Assembly (NCBI RefSeq): GCF_036894955.1
Contig: NZ_CP145905.1
Span: forward strand, 5,250,001-5,314,000
Length of the DNA: 64,000 nucleotides
Direction of reading: 5' to 3'
From: Paenibacillus sp. KS-LC4
GTDB lineage: Bacteria; Bacillota; Bacilli; Paenibacillales; Paenibacillaceae
Shown here: piece after piece, positions 1 to 8,593 of the stretch
How the letters are laid out: every line of letters starts with the position of its first letter
Position numbering within the stretch: the stretch's first letter is position 1
Notes under the pieces: generated by a model
Databases searched by the model: none
Told to the model about the DNA's origin: nothing
Seen by the model: only the letters and a program-made list of their open reading frames with translations
Position numbers and translations under genes: made by a program

Positions 1-562
1 AGTTACGCAAGAGCATCTATGGGCAAATGCGAAATATTTTCTCGATGAAATTATTCCGTTTGCTGCTGAGCATGACATTAGAATGGCCATTCACCCCGAT
101 GATCCGCCTTGGCCGATTTTTGGTCTGCCGCGCATCATTACAGGGCAAGATCATATTCGCCGTTATCTCCAATTGCATGACAGTCCTTATAATGGTCTTA
201 CTTTATGCACTGGATCGCTGGGCGCTAATCCGGAAAATGATATCGTGTCGATGATTCACGAGTTTGCCGATCGCATACCGTTCACGCATATTCGCAACGT
301 ACGCGTCTATGAAAGCGGCGATTTCATCGAAGCGTCACACCGGACACAGGATGGTACAGTCGATATCGCTGGTGTCGTGCAGGCTTACCATGAGGAGCAA
401 TTCGAGGGCTACTGCCGTCCGGATCACGGCCGTCATATTTGGGGTGAAGTATGTCGTCCAGGCTACGGCTTGTATGACCGCGCCCTCGGCATCATGTACC
501 TTTGGGGCTTATGGGATGCATTTCAGAAAGCTGCCAACACGAAAGGAGCTGCTGTGAAGTGA
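1..562 (+). CDS. uxuA: Mannonate dehydratase, C-terminal part (5' truncated by window edge)
   Basis: Dehydrates D-mannonate to 2-keto-3-deoxygluconate in cytoplasmic hexuronate (glucuronate) breakdown. The open frame runs in from the left edge (first full codon at base 2) and ends with TGA at 560-562, so about 187 residues are visible, roughly the last half of the family. Recognisable UxuA segments are MAIHPDDPPWPIFGLPRI, the TLCTGSLGANPEND stretch, HIRNV followed by FIEASH, and the C-terminal end with HGRHIWGE and GYGLYDRALG; the conserved His and Asp residues are metal/substrate ligands in this family. The stop overlaps the GTG start of the next gene (GTGA), so the two are translationally coupled in one operon. 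Identification by motif memory; very likely. Confidence 0.93.
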   Translation, partial: VTQEHLWANAKYFLDEIIPFAAEHDIRMAIHPDDPPWPIFGLPRIITGQDHIRRYLQLHDSPYNGLTLCTGSLGANPENDIVSMIHEFADRIPFTHIRNVRVYESGDFIEASHRTQDGTVDIAGVVQAYHEEQFEGYCRPDHGRHIWGEVCRPGYGLYDRALGIMYLWGLWDAFQKAANTKGAAVK

Positions 563-1422
563 GCGAAACGATAAATTTACCAAACCATGCCTCTATCGGG
601 GGCAAGGTCGTCGTCATTACAGGCGGCGCAGGCGTATTATGCCGCGCAATGGCGCTGGAGCTTGGACGGCAAGGAGCGAAGATCGCCGTGCTTAACCGCA
701 CAGCGGAAAAGGGCGAGCAGGTTGCGGTAGCTATTAACGCCGCAGGCGGACAAGCTATTGCCGTTGCATGCGATGTCACCAACCAGCAAAGCGTTGCGGC
801 AGCAGCGGAAACGGTGCTAGCCAAGCTTGGTCCTTGCGACCTGCTCATTAATGGCGCAGGCGGTAATCATCCAAGCGCCAACACGACGAATGAGACGTTC
901 CAGCCAGAGGATTTGGACAATCCTGACGTTACATCATTTTTCGACTTAAACGTTGACGGCTTCCGCAATGTGCTGGATTTAAACTTTGTCGGCAGCCTTA
1001 TTCCGACTCAGGCTTTTTCCAAGCAGATGCTTGGCAGGGCTGGCGCAGCCGTTATTAACATTTCGTCGATGAGCGCACCGTCGCCAATGACGAAGGTTCC
1101 GGCTTACAGTGCAGCCAAAGCGGCGATCAACAATTTCACGCAGTGGCTCGCGGTCCATTTGGCTGATGCCGGCATTCGCGTAAATGCCATTGCACCCGGC
1201 TTCTTCCTGACCCAGCAAAACGAGCGCCTGCTGCTGAATGAAGACGGCTCCCATACGGCGCGGGCTGGCAAAATCATCTCTCACACGCCAATGCGCCGCT
1301 TCGGCTCGCCGCAGGATTTGCTCGGCACGCTGCTATGGCTGGCGGATGAGCAAATGTCCGGCTTCGTCACCGGCATTGTCGTGCCGGTAGATGGCGGCTT
1401 TATGGCCTATTCTGGCGTCTAA
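559..1422 (+). CDS. uxuB: SDR-family D-mannonate oxidoreductase (fructuronate reductase)
   Basis: Short-chain dehydrogenase of 287 residues that, from its place directly behind uxuA, should reduce D-fructuronate to D-mannonate with NAD(P)H. The Rossmann glycine motif is TGGAGVLCRAMA (from residue 21), the NAG-type segment is LLINGAGG (about 95-102), and the catalytic residues are Ser169/170 in NISSMS, Tyr183 and Lys187 in YSAAK. I place the start at GTG 559, inside the uxuA stop (GTGA), because GAAAGGAG sits at 541-548; an in-frame ATG at 502 lies inside uxuA and has no ribosome site. This is the SDR type of UxuB as in Bacillus (YjmF), not the larger mannitol-dehydrogenase type of E. coli. 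Another 2-keto sugar acid reductase cannot be excluded from sequence alone. Confidence 0.86.
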   Translation: MSETINLPNHASIGGKVVVITGGAGVLCRAMALELGRQGAKIAVLNRTAEKGEQVAVAINAAGGQAIAVACDVTNQQSVAAAAETVLAKLGPCDLLINGAGGNHPSANTTNETFQPEDLDNPDVTSFFDLNVDGFRNVLDLNFVGSLIPTQAFSKQMLGRAGAAVINISSMSAPSPMTKVPAYSAAKAAINNFTQWLAVHLADAGIRVNAIAPGFFLTQQNERLLLNEDGSHTARAGKIISHTPMRRFGSPQDLLGTLLWLADEQMSGFVTGIVVPVDGGFMAYSGV

Positions 1423-1524
1423 GCTCATGCCTTATGCCTTGTGCCGTTAGATGAGATCAGTTGCGGATAGGCACTATGAGAGTATGGATGAGTATACGTC
1501 TTCTGGTTTGCATACACAATCTAA

Positions 1525-1564
1525 CAAGCAGCGCCCCTCCTAAATGAAGCAGAGGCGCTGCTTG
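1525..1564. terminator. Terminator between uxuB and the convergent dapA-like gene
   Basis: An 11-bp stem (CAAGCAGCGCC with GGCGCTGCTTG) around an 18-nt loop, placed between convergent genes and followed on the + strand by TTATTA. It probably ends the uxuAB message and may serve both strands. The rest of 1423-1599 shows no gene. Confidence 0.7.
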
Positions 1565-1599
1565 TTATTAATCGACTTTCAGTAATATATATGACATCG

Positions 1600-2493
1600 C
1601 TAAATTACCTGTGGCAGCGCAGCGAGCTGCTCCTTCAGCGCCGCCACCTCCTCCGCGCCAAGATCAAGCTGCGGCGCGCGCATACAGCCGGCATCTATGC
1701 CGCGAAGCTTGAGCGCTTCCTTGAAAAAGGACATATTCGCTCCGCTTCTCAGCACCTCGCAATATTGAATCGCAATGCGCTGCCATTCGCGGGCCTTATC
1801 CAAATCCTTCGCCTGGTAGGCGTTATATACCGCCACAAAAGGCTCTGGATATACACACGACACGCCAGATATCACACCGTCACAGCCCATCGCAAGCGCC
1901 GGAAGGAATAAACGGTCGGCCCCCTGCATCACGGAGAAATCGCCGCCTTGTATAGATAAATATTCATTCGTGCGCAGAAAATCAGGATAGCTGTACTTGA
2001 CGCCGACTACGTTGCCGCAGCGCTCTGCTACCCTCCGGGCAACATCCGTCTTGAGATCATTAGATGCACATTGCGGAATATTGTACAAGTAGACGGGGAA
2101 GTCAGCAGGCAGGCTCGACGCTACCGTCACATAATATTGCTCCAGCTCCGCATCGTTTGCGCCAAGGAAAAACGGCGTAACTACACCAACGCCGTCAGCC
2201 CCAATATGATGGGCATGCTGCGCCAGCAAAATCGTATCACTTTGTGTTGCCGCGCCTGCATGAATAAATACCGTAACTCTTCCAGCCGCTGTTTTCACGA
2301 CCGTCTCCGCAACCGCTTTGCGCTCGTCAACCGACAGCCGCACCATCTCTCCTGTCGTTCCTAGGGGGAACAGACAGTGTACGCCCTTGGAAATCAGAAA
2401 TTCGGTCAGCGCCTCCACCTTTGTCAAATCCACCCGTCCTTCTTTTGTGAACGGCGTCACCATCGCCGTCGTTACACCGTACAATCGTTTCAT
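1600..2493 (-). CDS. DapA/NanA-family aldolase or dehydratase (dihydrodipicolinate synthase-like)
   Basis: A (beta/alpha)8 class I lyase of 297 residues. Visible family marks are GTTGE (residues 45-49), Tyr137 in YLYNIP and the Schiff-base lysine Lys166 in GVKYSYPD. It is the last gene of a minus-strand operon behind a D-2-hydroxyacid dehydrogenase and an ABC sugar transporter, so a catabolic role (for example cleaving or dehydrating a 2-keto-3-deoxy sugar acid) is more likely than lysine biosynthesis; that is inference from context. Ribosome site AGAGGGA lies 8 nt before the ATG. The pyruvate-binding family is certain, the substrate is not: 2-keto-3-deoxygluconate, 5-keto-4-deoxyglucarate or N-acylneuraminate-like compounds are all possible. 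Confidence 0.85.
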   Translation of the reverse strand: MKRLYGVTTAMVTPFTKEGRVDLTKVEALTEFLISKGVHCLFPLGTTGEMVRLSVDERKAVAETVVKTAAGRVTVFIHAGAATQSDTILLAQHAHHIGADGVGVVTPFFLGANDAELEQYYVTVASSLPADFPVYLYNIPQCASNDLKTDVARRVAERCGNVVGVKYSYPDFLRTNEYLSIQGGDFSVMQGADRLFLPALAMGCDGVISGVSCVYPEPFVAVYNAYQAKDLDKAREWQRIAIQYCEVLRSGANMSFFKEALKLRGIDAGCMRAPQLDLGAEEVAALKEQLAALPQVI

Positions 2494-2539
2494 CGTGCCA
2501 ATCCCTCTTTCTATTTATCGTTTAGGTTAAGGCTATAAG

Positions 2540-3502
2540 TTACCGAAGCAAATGCTCAGGGTCCTTGCCTGTAAAAATGTCCAGCAGCGCCTGCGCCGTA
2601 TTTAGGCCAACCCGGTAATACGTCTCAGCCGTTTCCGCTGCGGTATGAGGCGTTGCAATTAGCTTATCCAGCTCAAAAAGCACATTGTCCGCCGCTACCG
2701 GCTCCTGCTCGTACACATCAATAGCCGCTCCGGCGATACTGCCCTTTTTCAATGCGCTGTACAATGCTCGCTCATCGACTAGCGCACCCCGCGCCGTATT
2801 GACGAAATAGGCTGTCGGCTTCATCTGTTCAAATTGCTTATCACTCATCATATGGTAGGTCTCCTTGAGACTCGGCAGATGCATGCTGACGACATCGCTC
2901 TGAGCGAGCACTTCATCGGAGGAGACAAGCTTGACCCCAAGCGCCTTCGCCTTCTCTTCATTCGGGTATTTGTCGTAAGCGATGATTTCTACATCGAAGC
3001 CGTGCAGCTTCCTCGCTACCATTTGGGCAATATTGCCGAAGCCAAGCAGCCCGATTGTGCGATCCGCCAGCTCCATGCCAACCGTGCGATCCCAATAACC
3101 GCGTCTTGCCGAGCGTTCAAGCGTCGGGATGTTGCGAAGCATGGATAAAATGAGGCCAATCGTCAGCTCCGCTACTGCATTGGCGTTGCCGCCCGGCACA
3201 TTGGCAACTTTGATGCCATATTCCTCTGCCTTCGCCAAATCAATATTGTCGACGCCAACGCCGAAGCGGGCAATGCCCTTAAGCTTTGGCGCCAGCTTAA
3301 AAATCGCTTCATCCCATGTATCTACGCCAGCCACAACCCCGTCGATATCCGCGACAAGCGGAGCAAGCTCCTCATACGTATGGGGCCGACCAAGCTGGTT
3401 TTCGATAATTTCACAGCCTGCCTCCTCCAGCATTCGCTTCGCATCGGCACATAGCAGCGAATAATTCGTCGCCGTCACTAGAACTTTATACTTTGTGCTC
3501 AT
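2540..3502 (-). CDS. D-2-hydroxyacid dehydrogenase (SerA/hydroxypyruvate reductase-like)
   Basis: NAD-dependent D-isomer-specific 2-hydroxyacid dehydrogenase of 320 residues. It has the N-terminal catalytic half, the nucleotide motif LLGFGNIAQMVA, the active-site arginine in NTARGALVDE, a glutamate in DVYEQEP and the catalytic histidine in PHTAAETAE. It lacks the C-terminal ACT domain of full-length biosynthetic SerA, which together with its place between an ABC permease and a DapA-like lyase suggests it oxidises or reduces a 2-hydroxy/2-keto acid in the same catabolic pathway. Its ATG overlaps the stop of the upstream permease gene (TAATG), so translation is coupled. Substrate unknown. Confidence 0.84.
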   Translation of the reverse strand: MSTKYKVLVTATNYSLLCADAKRMLEEAGCEIIENQLGRPHTYEELAPLVADIDGVVAGVDTWDEAIFKLAPKLKGIARFGVGVDNIDLAKAEEYGIKVANVPGGNANAVAELTIGLILSMLRNIPTLERSARRGYWDRTVGMELADRTIGLLGFGNIAQMVARKLHGFDVEIIAYDKYPNEEKAKALGVKLVSSDEVLAQSDVVSMHLPSLKETYHMMSDKQFEQMKPTAYFVNTARGALVDERALYSALKKGSIAGAAIDVYEQEPVAADNVLFELDKLIATPHTAAETAETYYRVGLNTAQALLDIFTGKDPEHLLR

Positions 3503-4332
3503 TATTTGACTCCTCCAACGGTCATCCCGCTAACCATATATTTTGATGTAAACAAATACATAATAATGACTGGAATTGAAGCGATAATCGAGCCGCCCAT
3601 CAGCGGACCCCAAGCGAATACATCGCCAACGATCATATCTGATAGGCCAAGCGTAATCGTCTTATCGCTCGTTTTCGTTACGATAACGAGGGCATATAAA
3701 TATTCGCTCCAGCACAGCGTGAAGGCAAAGATAAAGGTGGCGGCAAGCCCAGGTGCAGCGAGGGGAAAAATAACGCTCCACATCGTGCGCGCCCGACTGC
3801 AGCCGTCGATCATCGCCGCTTCCTCAATCTCTCCCGGAATTGATTTAAAATAGGAGACCAGCATCCATGTCGCATACGGGATCGTAATGGTCGGGTATAT
3901 AAGCATGAGACCATAAACCGAATTGCTAAGACCAATCGCATTTACCAGCATATATAGCGGAATGAACAGCACCGCTCGCGGCATCAAGTAGGCGTACAAG
4001 ATTCCTCTGGATATAAAGCCGCGGCCCTTGAACTGCAATTTGGAAATGGCATAGGCAGCCAGCATGCTGAACAAAATCGACAGAAAAGATACGATTAACG
4101 ATACGTAAAGGCTATTTTTAATATTTGATAAAAAGCCCTTCTCCGTCAGCAGCTTCTCATAAGCGGACCAGCTGAACACCTGCGGCCAGAAGGATGGCGT
4201 CATATTGTAGATTTCCCCCTGCGACTTGAAGGACGTATTCAGCATCCAATACAGCGGGAACAAAGCAAAGAGTAATAAAAAAGCTAAAGTTCCATAGACG
4301 AGAACCTGTTTGCCGATTGATTTATTTTCCAT
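3502..4332 (-). CDS. ABC sugar transporter permease, MalG type
   Basis: Inner-membrane permease of 276 residues with about six hydrophobic segments. It carries the EAA loop typical of the CUT1 group near residues 167-186 (EEAAMIDGCSRARTMWSVIFPLAAPG), which contacts the ATPase, and the usual MalG-type C-terminal end (YLFTSKYMVSGMTVGGVK region). It follows the MalF-type permease with a 10-nt gap and overlaps the dehydrogenase gene. No ATPase gene is in the operon, so a shared MsmX-type ATPase encoded elsewhere is probably used, as is usual for CUT1 systems of Bacillales. Confidence 0.92.
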   Translation of the reverse strand: MENKSIGKQVLVYGTLAFLLLFALFPLYWMLNTSFKSQGEIYNMTPSFWPQVFSWSAYEKLLTEKGFLSNIKNSLYVSLIVSFLSILFSMLAAYAISKLQFKGRGFISRGILYAYLMPRAVLFIPLYMLVNAIGLSNSVYGLMLIYPTITIPYATWMLVSYFKSIPGEIEEAAMIDGCSRARTMWSVIFPLAAPGLAATFIFAFTLCWSEYLYALVIVTKTSDKTITLGLSDMIVGDVFAWGPLMGGSIIASIPVIIMYLFTSKYMVSGMTVGGVK

Positions 4333-4342
4333 CCTATATCAC

Positions 4343-5215
4343 CTAATCTCTGGATGATAGCGAGCGCTTCGTCACGTAGTTGATCAGCAGAATCAACGGC
4401 GGCATCGTCATAATGGCGATGGCGATCGCTTTTCCAAGGCTCATATTCAAAAATCCGATCGTATAGCTCAGCGTAGACAGCACCTGTGTCGCATTGGCAG
4501 GCCCGCCGCGCGTCAGCAGCCAAATAATTTCGAAATCGTTCAAGGTCCAGATCGTAGTCATCACTGCAGCGAGTATCGTAACTTCCTTCACGGAAGGCAG
4601 CGTCATATGCCAAAATCGCTTGACCGCACCCGCCCCGTCCAGCATAGCCGCTTCATACATTTCCTTCGACACGGTCTGAAGGCCAGCTAGAATGGCGATT
4701 CCCATAAACGGAATGCCTCGCCATACGTTAACCAGAATGACCGAGAACATCGCAAGGTCCGGCCTTGCCAGCCAGCCGAGCGGTTGATCAATTAGATGAG
4801 TCTTCAATAGCAGAAAGTTCAGCACCCCGCCGACATCGGAGTAAATCCACTGCCAGGTAAACACCGAGACGATAGTCGGGATCGTCCAAGGTAAAAATAA
4901 AAGAACACGGAACGTATTGCGGAATATAATTTTCTCATTAAGCACAAGCGCCATAATCATGCCAAACACCGTTTTGAACAACACGGCTACGCCGGTAAAA
5001 ACAACCGTATTCCACGTCGCCTTCCAAAATGCCGAATCCTGCAGCAGCTCCAAATAATTGCCGAGCCCGATAAAAACCGCATCCGCGCCTACGACTTTAT
5101 TCGTAAAGCTTAAATAAAGCGCCCAGCCGAATGGCAGCACCATTACCGCAAGCAGATAAATCAATACCGGGCTCATGAGGAAATAAGCCAGTTTATTGTT
5201 TTGGTTTGTATTCAA
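4343..5215 (-). CDS. ABC sugar transporter permease, MalF type
   Basis: Permease of 290 residues, first membrane gene after the binding protein. It begins with a short cytoplasmic stretch and a strong membrane span (YFLMSPVLIYLLAVMVLPF), has about six spans and the EAA loop EMYEAAMLDGAGAVKRFWH (about residues 185-203). It pairs with the MalG-type protein to form the translocation pore for the same substrate. A lone MalF/MalG pair without an ATPase is the normal CUT1 arrangement in this group. The substrate cannot be read from the permeases. Confidence 0.92.
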   Translation of the reverse strand: MNTNQNNKLAYFLMSPVLIYLLAVMVLPFGWALYLSFTNKVVGADAVFIGLGNYLELLQDSAFWKATWNTVVFTGVAVLFKTVFGMIMALVLNEKIIFRNTFRVLLFLPWTIPTIVSVFTWQWIYSDVGGVLNFLLLKTHLIDQPLGWLARPDLAMFSVILVNVWRGIPFMGIAILAGLQTVSKEMYEAAMLDGAGAVKRFWHMTLPSVKEVTILAAVMTTIWTLNDFEIIWLLTRGGPANATQVLSTLSYTIGFLNMSLGKAIAIAIMTMPPLILLINYVTKRSLSSRD

Positions 5216-5303
5216 GCCTCATCCCGCCTTACTTAAAGGCATTGGAGGGCCAAGCGTTCTGGCCGTCCTCCGCCGAATTAATAACAGCTTACTTTACTAA
5301 ACC

Positions 5304-6638
5304 TTATTTGCTGTAAACCTCTTGAATTTTAGCCTGCATATCTGTGATGGCCGCTTCCGGCGTGTAGCTCGTTTCAAGCAGCAGCTTCTGGAACGTATCA
5401 TTGACGATGCGAAGATTGAACACTTCCCCCGCCCTCGCATTGTACTCGCCAGGATAGCCGAGGAAATTAAAGCCAGCAACAGATTCGACAAATGCTTTGT
5501 TTTTCTCATCCTGCCATACCGCTTCCTTCGCGAGCTCGTCATATACAGGTGCCGTCAGTGGAGCGCCCTTCTCAATCCATGACTTATACCAGTCTTTATC
5601 CAGCATGTAGGAGATGAATTTTTTAGCCAAGTCCTTGTTTTTCGAATCTTTGAAAATGCCGAGATTGTTGCTGATGCCTGGAATAAAGATGCCTTTAGGA
5701 CCGGCCGGGTAAGGCGCGATGCCCGTTTTCTCATACAAGTCCGGGTTGTCCTTCTTAATCGTCGCGAGCACGCTGCCCGTGTTAAAAATCATCGCCGCTT
5801 GGCCGCTCAAGTAAGCTTTATTGTTGCCTGCGTCATCCCAACCGATTGCGCTTGGCGGCGTGCTTTTATCCGTTAAGAAAATATCGCGGATAAACGAAGC
5901 GGCTTGTACCGTTTCCGGCGAATCCGCAATGACCGTTTTGCCGTCCTGCGTATCGACAGACCCGCCGTAGGACCAAATAATGCCGCGAGTCAGAAATTCG
6001 GCGTCAGAGTTGCCCTTGCCATAGCCCATGCCGATGCCATATAGGCCTTTGCTTGTGTCTGTCAGCTTTTTGCCCATTTCCCTAAGCTCGTCCCATGTTT
6101 TCGGCGGCTCTGTATAGCCTGCACTGGCAAGCAAATCCTTGCGATAGTAGAGCACCTGCGTCTCGGTCCAGAAGGGCACGCCATATTGCTTGCCGCTGAA
6201 CGTAATCGCTTTTTTCGTATTTTCATTAATGGCGTTATTGCCTTGCAGGCTGGCAACCACATCGCTTACATCCTCTAAAACGCCTTTTCCGTAAAATTGC
6301 CCAATTTCCTGATAGCCGAAAAAGGAAACATCCGGCACCGATTTGGATTCAATCGCCGCCGTCCACTTCGGATAAAAATCCTCGTAGGCAATCAGCTCCA
6401 CATTTACGTTCACGTTGTTGTCCTCACCAAACTGCTTCGCACGCTCTGTAATTAGCGTATTTTGATCGTCAAACAGTTGCTTCTTCATCCAAAAGGTAAG
6501 TGTTGGCTTCTCGCCGCTGCCCGCTTGAGCGGTCGTCCCGCCATTGCTTCCCGTTCCCTGATTGCCTGCATTACCGCAGCCTGCCACGACAACTGTCAAC
6601 AAAGAAACCGCTACTGCCTTTTTCAATCCGTTTTTCAT
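5304..6638 (-). CDS. ABC transporter family-1 solute-binding lipoprotein
   Basis: Extracellular binding protein of 444 residues, anchored through a lipobox (VVAGC, Cys at residue 21) after a KNGLKK n-region and hydrophobic core. A Gly/Thr/Ser-rich linker follows, then the family-1 fold with LTFWM near the start, YGVPFWTET and YYRKDLL, which are typical of oligosaccharide/sugar-acid binders. It opens the ABC-dehydrogenase-lyase operon. GGAGG lies 11 nt before the ATG. A CcpA-like site lies upstream at 6690. The ligand is not deducible; the downstream enzymes point to a sugar acid or something converted to one. Confidence 0.92.
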   Translation of the reverse strand: MKNGLKKAVAVSLLTVVVAGCGNAGNQGTGSNGGTTAQAGSGEKPTLTFWMKKQLFDDQNTLITERAKQFGEDNNVNVNVELIAYEDFYPKWTAAIESKSVPDVSFFGYQEIGQFYGKGVLEDVSDVVASLQGNNAINENTKKAITFSGKQYGVPFWTETQVLYYRKDLLASAGYTEPPKTWDELREMGKKLTDTSKGLYGIGMGYGKGNSDAEFLTRGIIWSYGGSVDTQDGKTVIADSPETVQAASFIRDIFLTDKSTPPSAIGWDDAGNNKAYLSGQAAMIFNTGSVLATIKKDNPDLYEKTGIAPYPAGPKGIFIPGISNNLGIFKDSKNKDLAKKFISYMLDKDWYKSWIEKGAPLTAPVYDELAKEAVWQDEKNKAFVESVAGFNFLGYPGEYNARAGEVFNLRIVNDTFQKLLLETSYTPEAAITDMQAKIQEVYSK

Positions 6639-6689
6639 AGAAATGCTGACCTCCCGTTTCGCTTTTTTTCACGTACAGCATCATCTTAG

Positions 6690-6704
6690 TTGAAGCGCTT
6701 TCAT
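6690..6704 (-). promoter_or_regulatory. cre-like site (CcpA) upstream of the ABC operon
   Basis: Read on the minus strand, TGAAAGCGCTTCAA matches the TGWAARCGYTWNCW catabolite-responsive element at 13 of 14 positions and is nearly palindromic. It lies about 50 bp upstream of the binding-protein start, where CcpA would repress the operon when preferred sugars are present. Predicted by pattern only. Confidence 0.55.
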
Positions 6705-6824
6705 GCTTCTGTCCCTATCTTAATTCGAATAGCTAAAAGATAATATGACAACAATTTAATCGAATGATACAAAATTAACAGGATTCCGCTACAGCATTTT
6801 TACAGTGAAAAAGAGTACAAAAAA

Positions 6825-6862
6825 ACAGCACCGCTCCATCGCTTGGATTGCGGCGCCGCTGC
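6825..6862 (-). terminator. Terminator after the YesN-type regulator gene
   Basis: GC-rich hairpin (CAGC/CCGC arms pairing with GCGG/GCTG, with small internal asymmetry) followed on the minus strand by a run of T. It separates the two-component genes from the ABC operon, which therefore needs its own promoter in 6639-6820. Confidence 0.6.
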
Positions 6863-6874
6863 TATGGCCCTTCG

Positions 6875-8593
6875 CTATTTCATTTCTTTACCGCCCTCCA
6901 GCTTTTGCCGGTACTCCTGGGGCGTCAGGGAATAATATTTTTTGAACACCTTATTGAAATAATTCGGGTTCTGATAGCCTAGCTGGAGCGCGATTTCATA
7001 GCTTTTCAGAGTTGGATTTGCCAGCATGGATGCTGCCAGCTCCATCTTGAGCCGCAGCACATAGTCACTCACATTTTCGCCCGTCGCAAGCTTAAAGATC
7101 CGCGACACATGAACCGGATGCATAAATAGATAATCAGCGATCGCTTGCAGCGTCACATCGGTGACGAGATTTTTCTCAATGTAGCTGCGAATTTTGCCTA
7201 CCGTTATTTCACGTTCATTTCTCGTATCATTTTCCATGCTTTGCCGCAGCAGCCGAAATGCTTCGTCTATCCAGCTTTTCAATGCCGTAATGGAGCGGCT
7301 TGGCAGCAGCCCGCTCATATCCGATAAGCCGGAGCCGATCATTTCCCCCAATTCACGACCGTTCTTGTGGGCAAAGGAGCAAAACGAGGCATAGATGGAG
7401 AAAAACACTTCCATCAGATGCTCCGGGGAATCCGGCCAGCCTTGATTCAGCTCGCTCCATATGCCGCCAAGCTTCTGCTCGGCCGCTTCCCAGCTGCCCG
7501 ACTCCATCAAATGAATGAGCATCGGCGGCTCGTATAGGCGCTGAAGCGAATGAACTGGCTGCTGGCGGGCGATATCGCAAGCGACATGGATAAACAGCCC
7601 GCTCTGGCTGCCGACCTGACGACGCAGCGCCAGCAAAACATCCTCATACCGCTGCCTGACATCTTGCGGGAACGACCCCCACTGGCTGACGAGCACGGAT
7701 ACCTCTCCACTCAAATAATGATTGACGCTGAGCTGAAGCTGCGAGGCTTTGAGCTGGAGCTCCTCATCCGGGGCCTTGCCCTCATCTGATGAACCATACA
7801 GCGGCTCCTCACCCTCTCCTTGCTTGTCTGCGATAGGCGGCTCGCCAGCGCTTGCTGGAATTTCCGTAACAATGCCCACCAAATAGCCGTGAATGGTTTT
7901 ACATGTCCAGAGACGGAAACGCTCCTCAAACAGCTCCTCCGCCATATTGCTCACGGCATATTCCATCAGAGACAGACTATAGAAATCCATCTCCGACAGC
8001 TTGCCCTCAAGCCGTACGAGCATCAGCGCAAAGCGTTGACCCATGGCAACTGGAATTTTGAGCGATTCCAGCTTTTCGGGCAGCCGCTCGGCTGAATATT
8101 TACGTCCCTCAAGCAATTCATTCAAGAGCTCGCCCTGAAGCTTGGGCAAGTTCTCTTGAAAGGCTCTTGCTACGCGCTGATGGAAGCTCTTCTCGTCCAG
8201 CTCCTTCTTTAATGCTTGAACCGCCCCGCCCACCTTTTCCAAAATGTGGCCGTCACTGATCGGCTTTAATAAATAGTCATATGTTTCATGGGCAATGGCC
8301 TGCTGCGCATAAGCAAACTCGGCATGGCCGGACAATAAAATGCATTTAATCCGCTTCCAGCTCCTGCGAACCTGCTGGAGCAGCTCCAATCCGCTGATGC
8401 CCGGCATCTGGATATCCGTAATCAGAATATCAATCGTATTCGTATTTAATATTTCAAGCGCCTCTACGCCAGAATAAGCTTTAAACACAGCGCCGATGCC
8501 GATTTGCTCCCATGGAAGCGTATCGGCAAGGCTGTCCACCACGCTCGCCTCATCGTCCACAAGCAAAAGTCTAAATGCCCGCTGCTCATCCAT
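6875..8593 (-). CDS. YesN-type response regulator (receiver + AraC DNA-binding domain)
   Basis: Cytoplasmic regulator of 572 residues. The N-terminal receiver begins FRLLLVDDEASVVDSL, with the phosphoacceptor Asp in ILITDIQMPG (about residue 58) and Lys in LLKPISD; a long middle region of unknown fold follows; the last ~100 residues are a double helix-turn-helix AraC domain (ITVGKIRSYIEKNL ... GYQNPNYFNKVFKKY). A reading frame extends upstream to 8719, but the start is taken as the ATG at 8593, which overlaps the kinase stop (ATGA) and has AAGGAGG at the right distance. Its kinase partner is the next gene upstream. Together they probably activate the adjacent ABC transporter operon, as YesMN-type systems generally do. 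Confidence 0.92.
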   Translation of the reverse strand: MDEQRAFRLLLVDDEASVVDSLADTLPWEQIGIGAVFKAYSGVEALEILNTNTIDILITDIQMPGISGLELLQQVRRSWKRIKCILLSGHAEFAYAQQAIAHETYDYLLKPISDGHILEKVGGAVQALKKELDEKSFHQRVARAFQENLPKLQGELLNELLEGRKYSAERLPEKLESLKIPVAMGQRFALMLVRLEGKLSEMDFYSLSLMEYAVSNMAEELFEERFRLWTCKTIHGYLVGIVTEIPASAGEPPIADKQGEGEEPLYGSSDEGKAPDEELQLKASQLQLSVNHYLSGEVSVLVSQWGSFPQDVRQRYEDVLLALRRQVGSQSGLFIHVACDIARQQPVHSLQRLYEPPMLIHLMESGSWEAAEQKLGGIWSELNQGWPDSPEHLMEVFFSIYASFCSFAHKNGRELGEMIGSGLSDMSGLLPSRSITALKSWIDEAFRLLRQSMENDTRNEREITVGKIRSYIEKNLVTDVTLQAIADYLFMHPVHVSRIFKLATGENVSDYVLRLKMELAASMLANPTLKSYEIALQLGYQNPNYFNKVFKKYYSLTPQEYRQKLEGGKEMK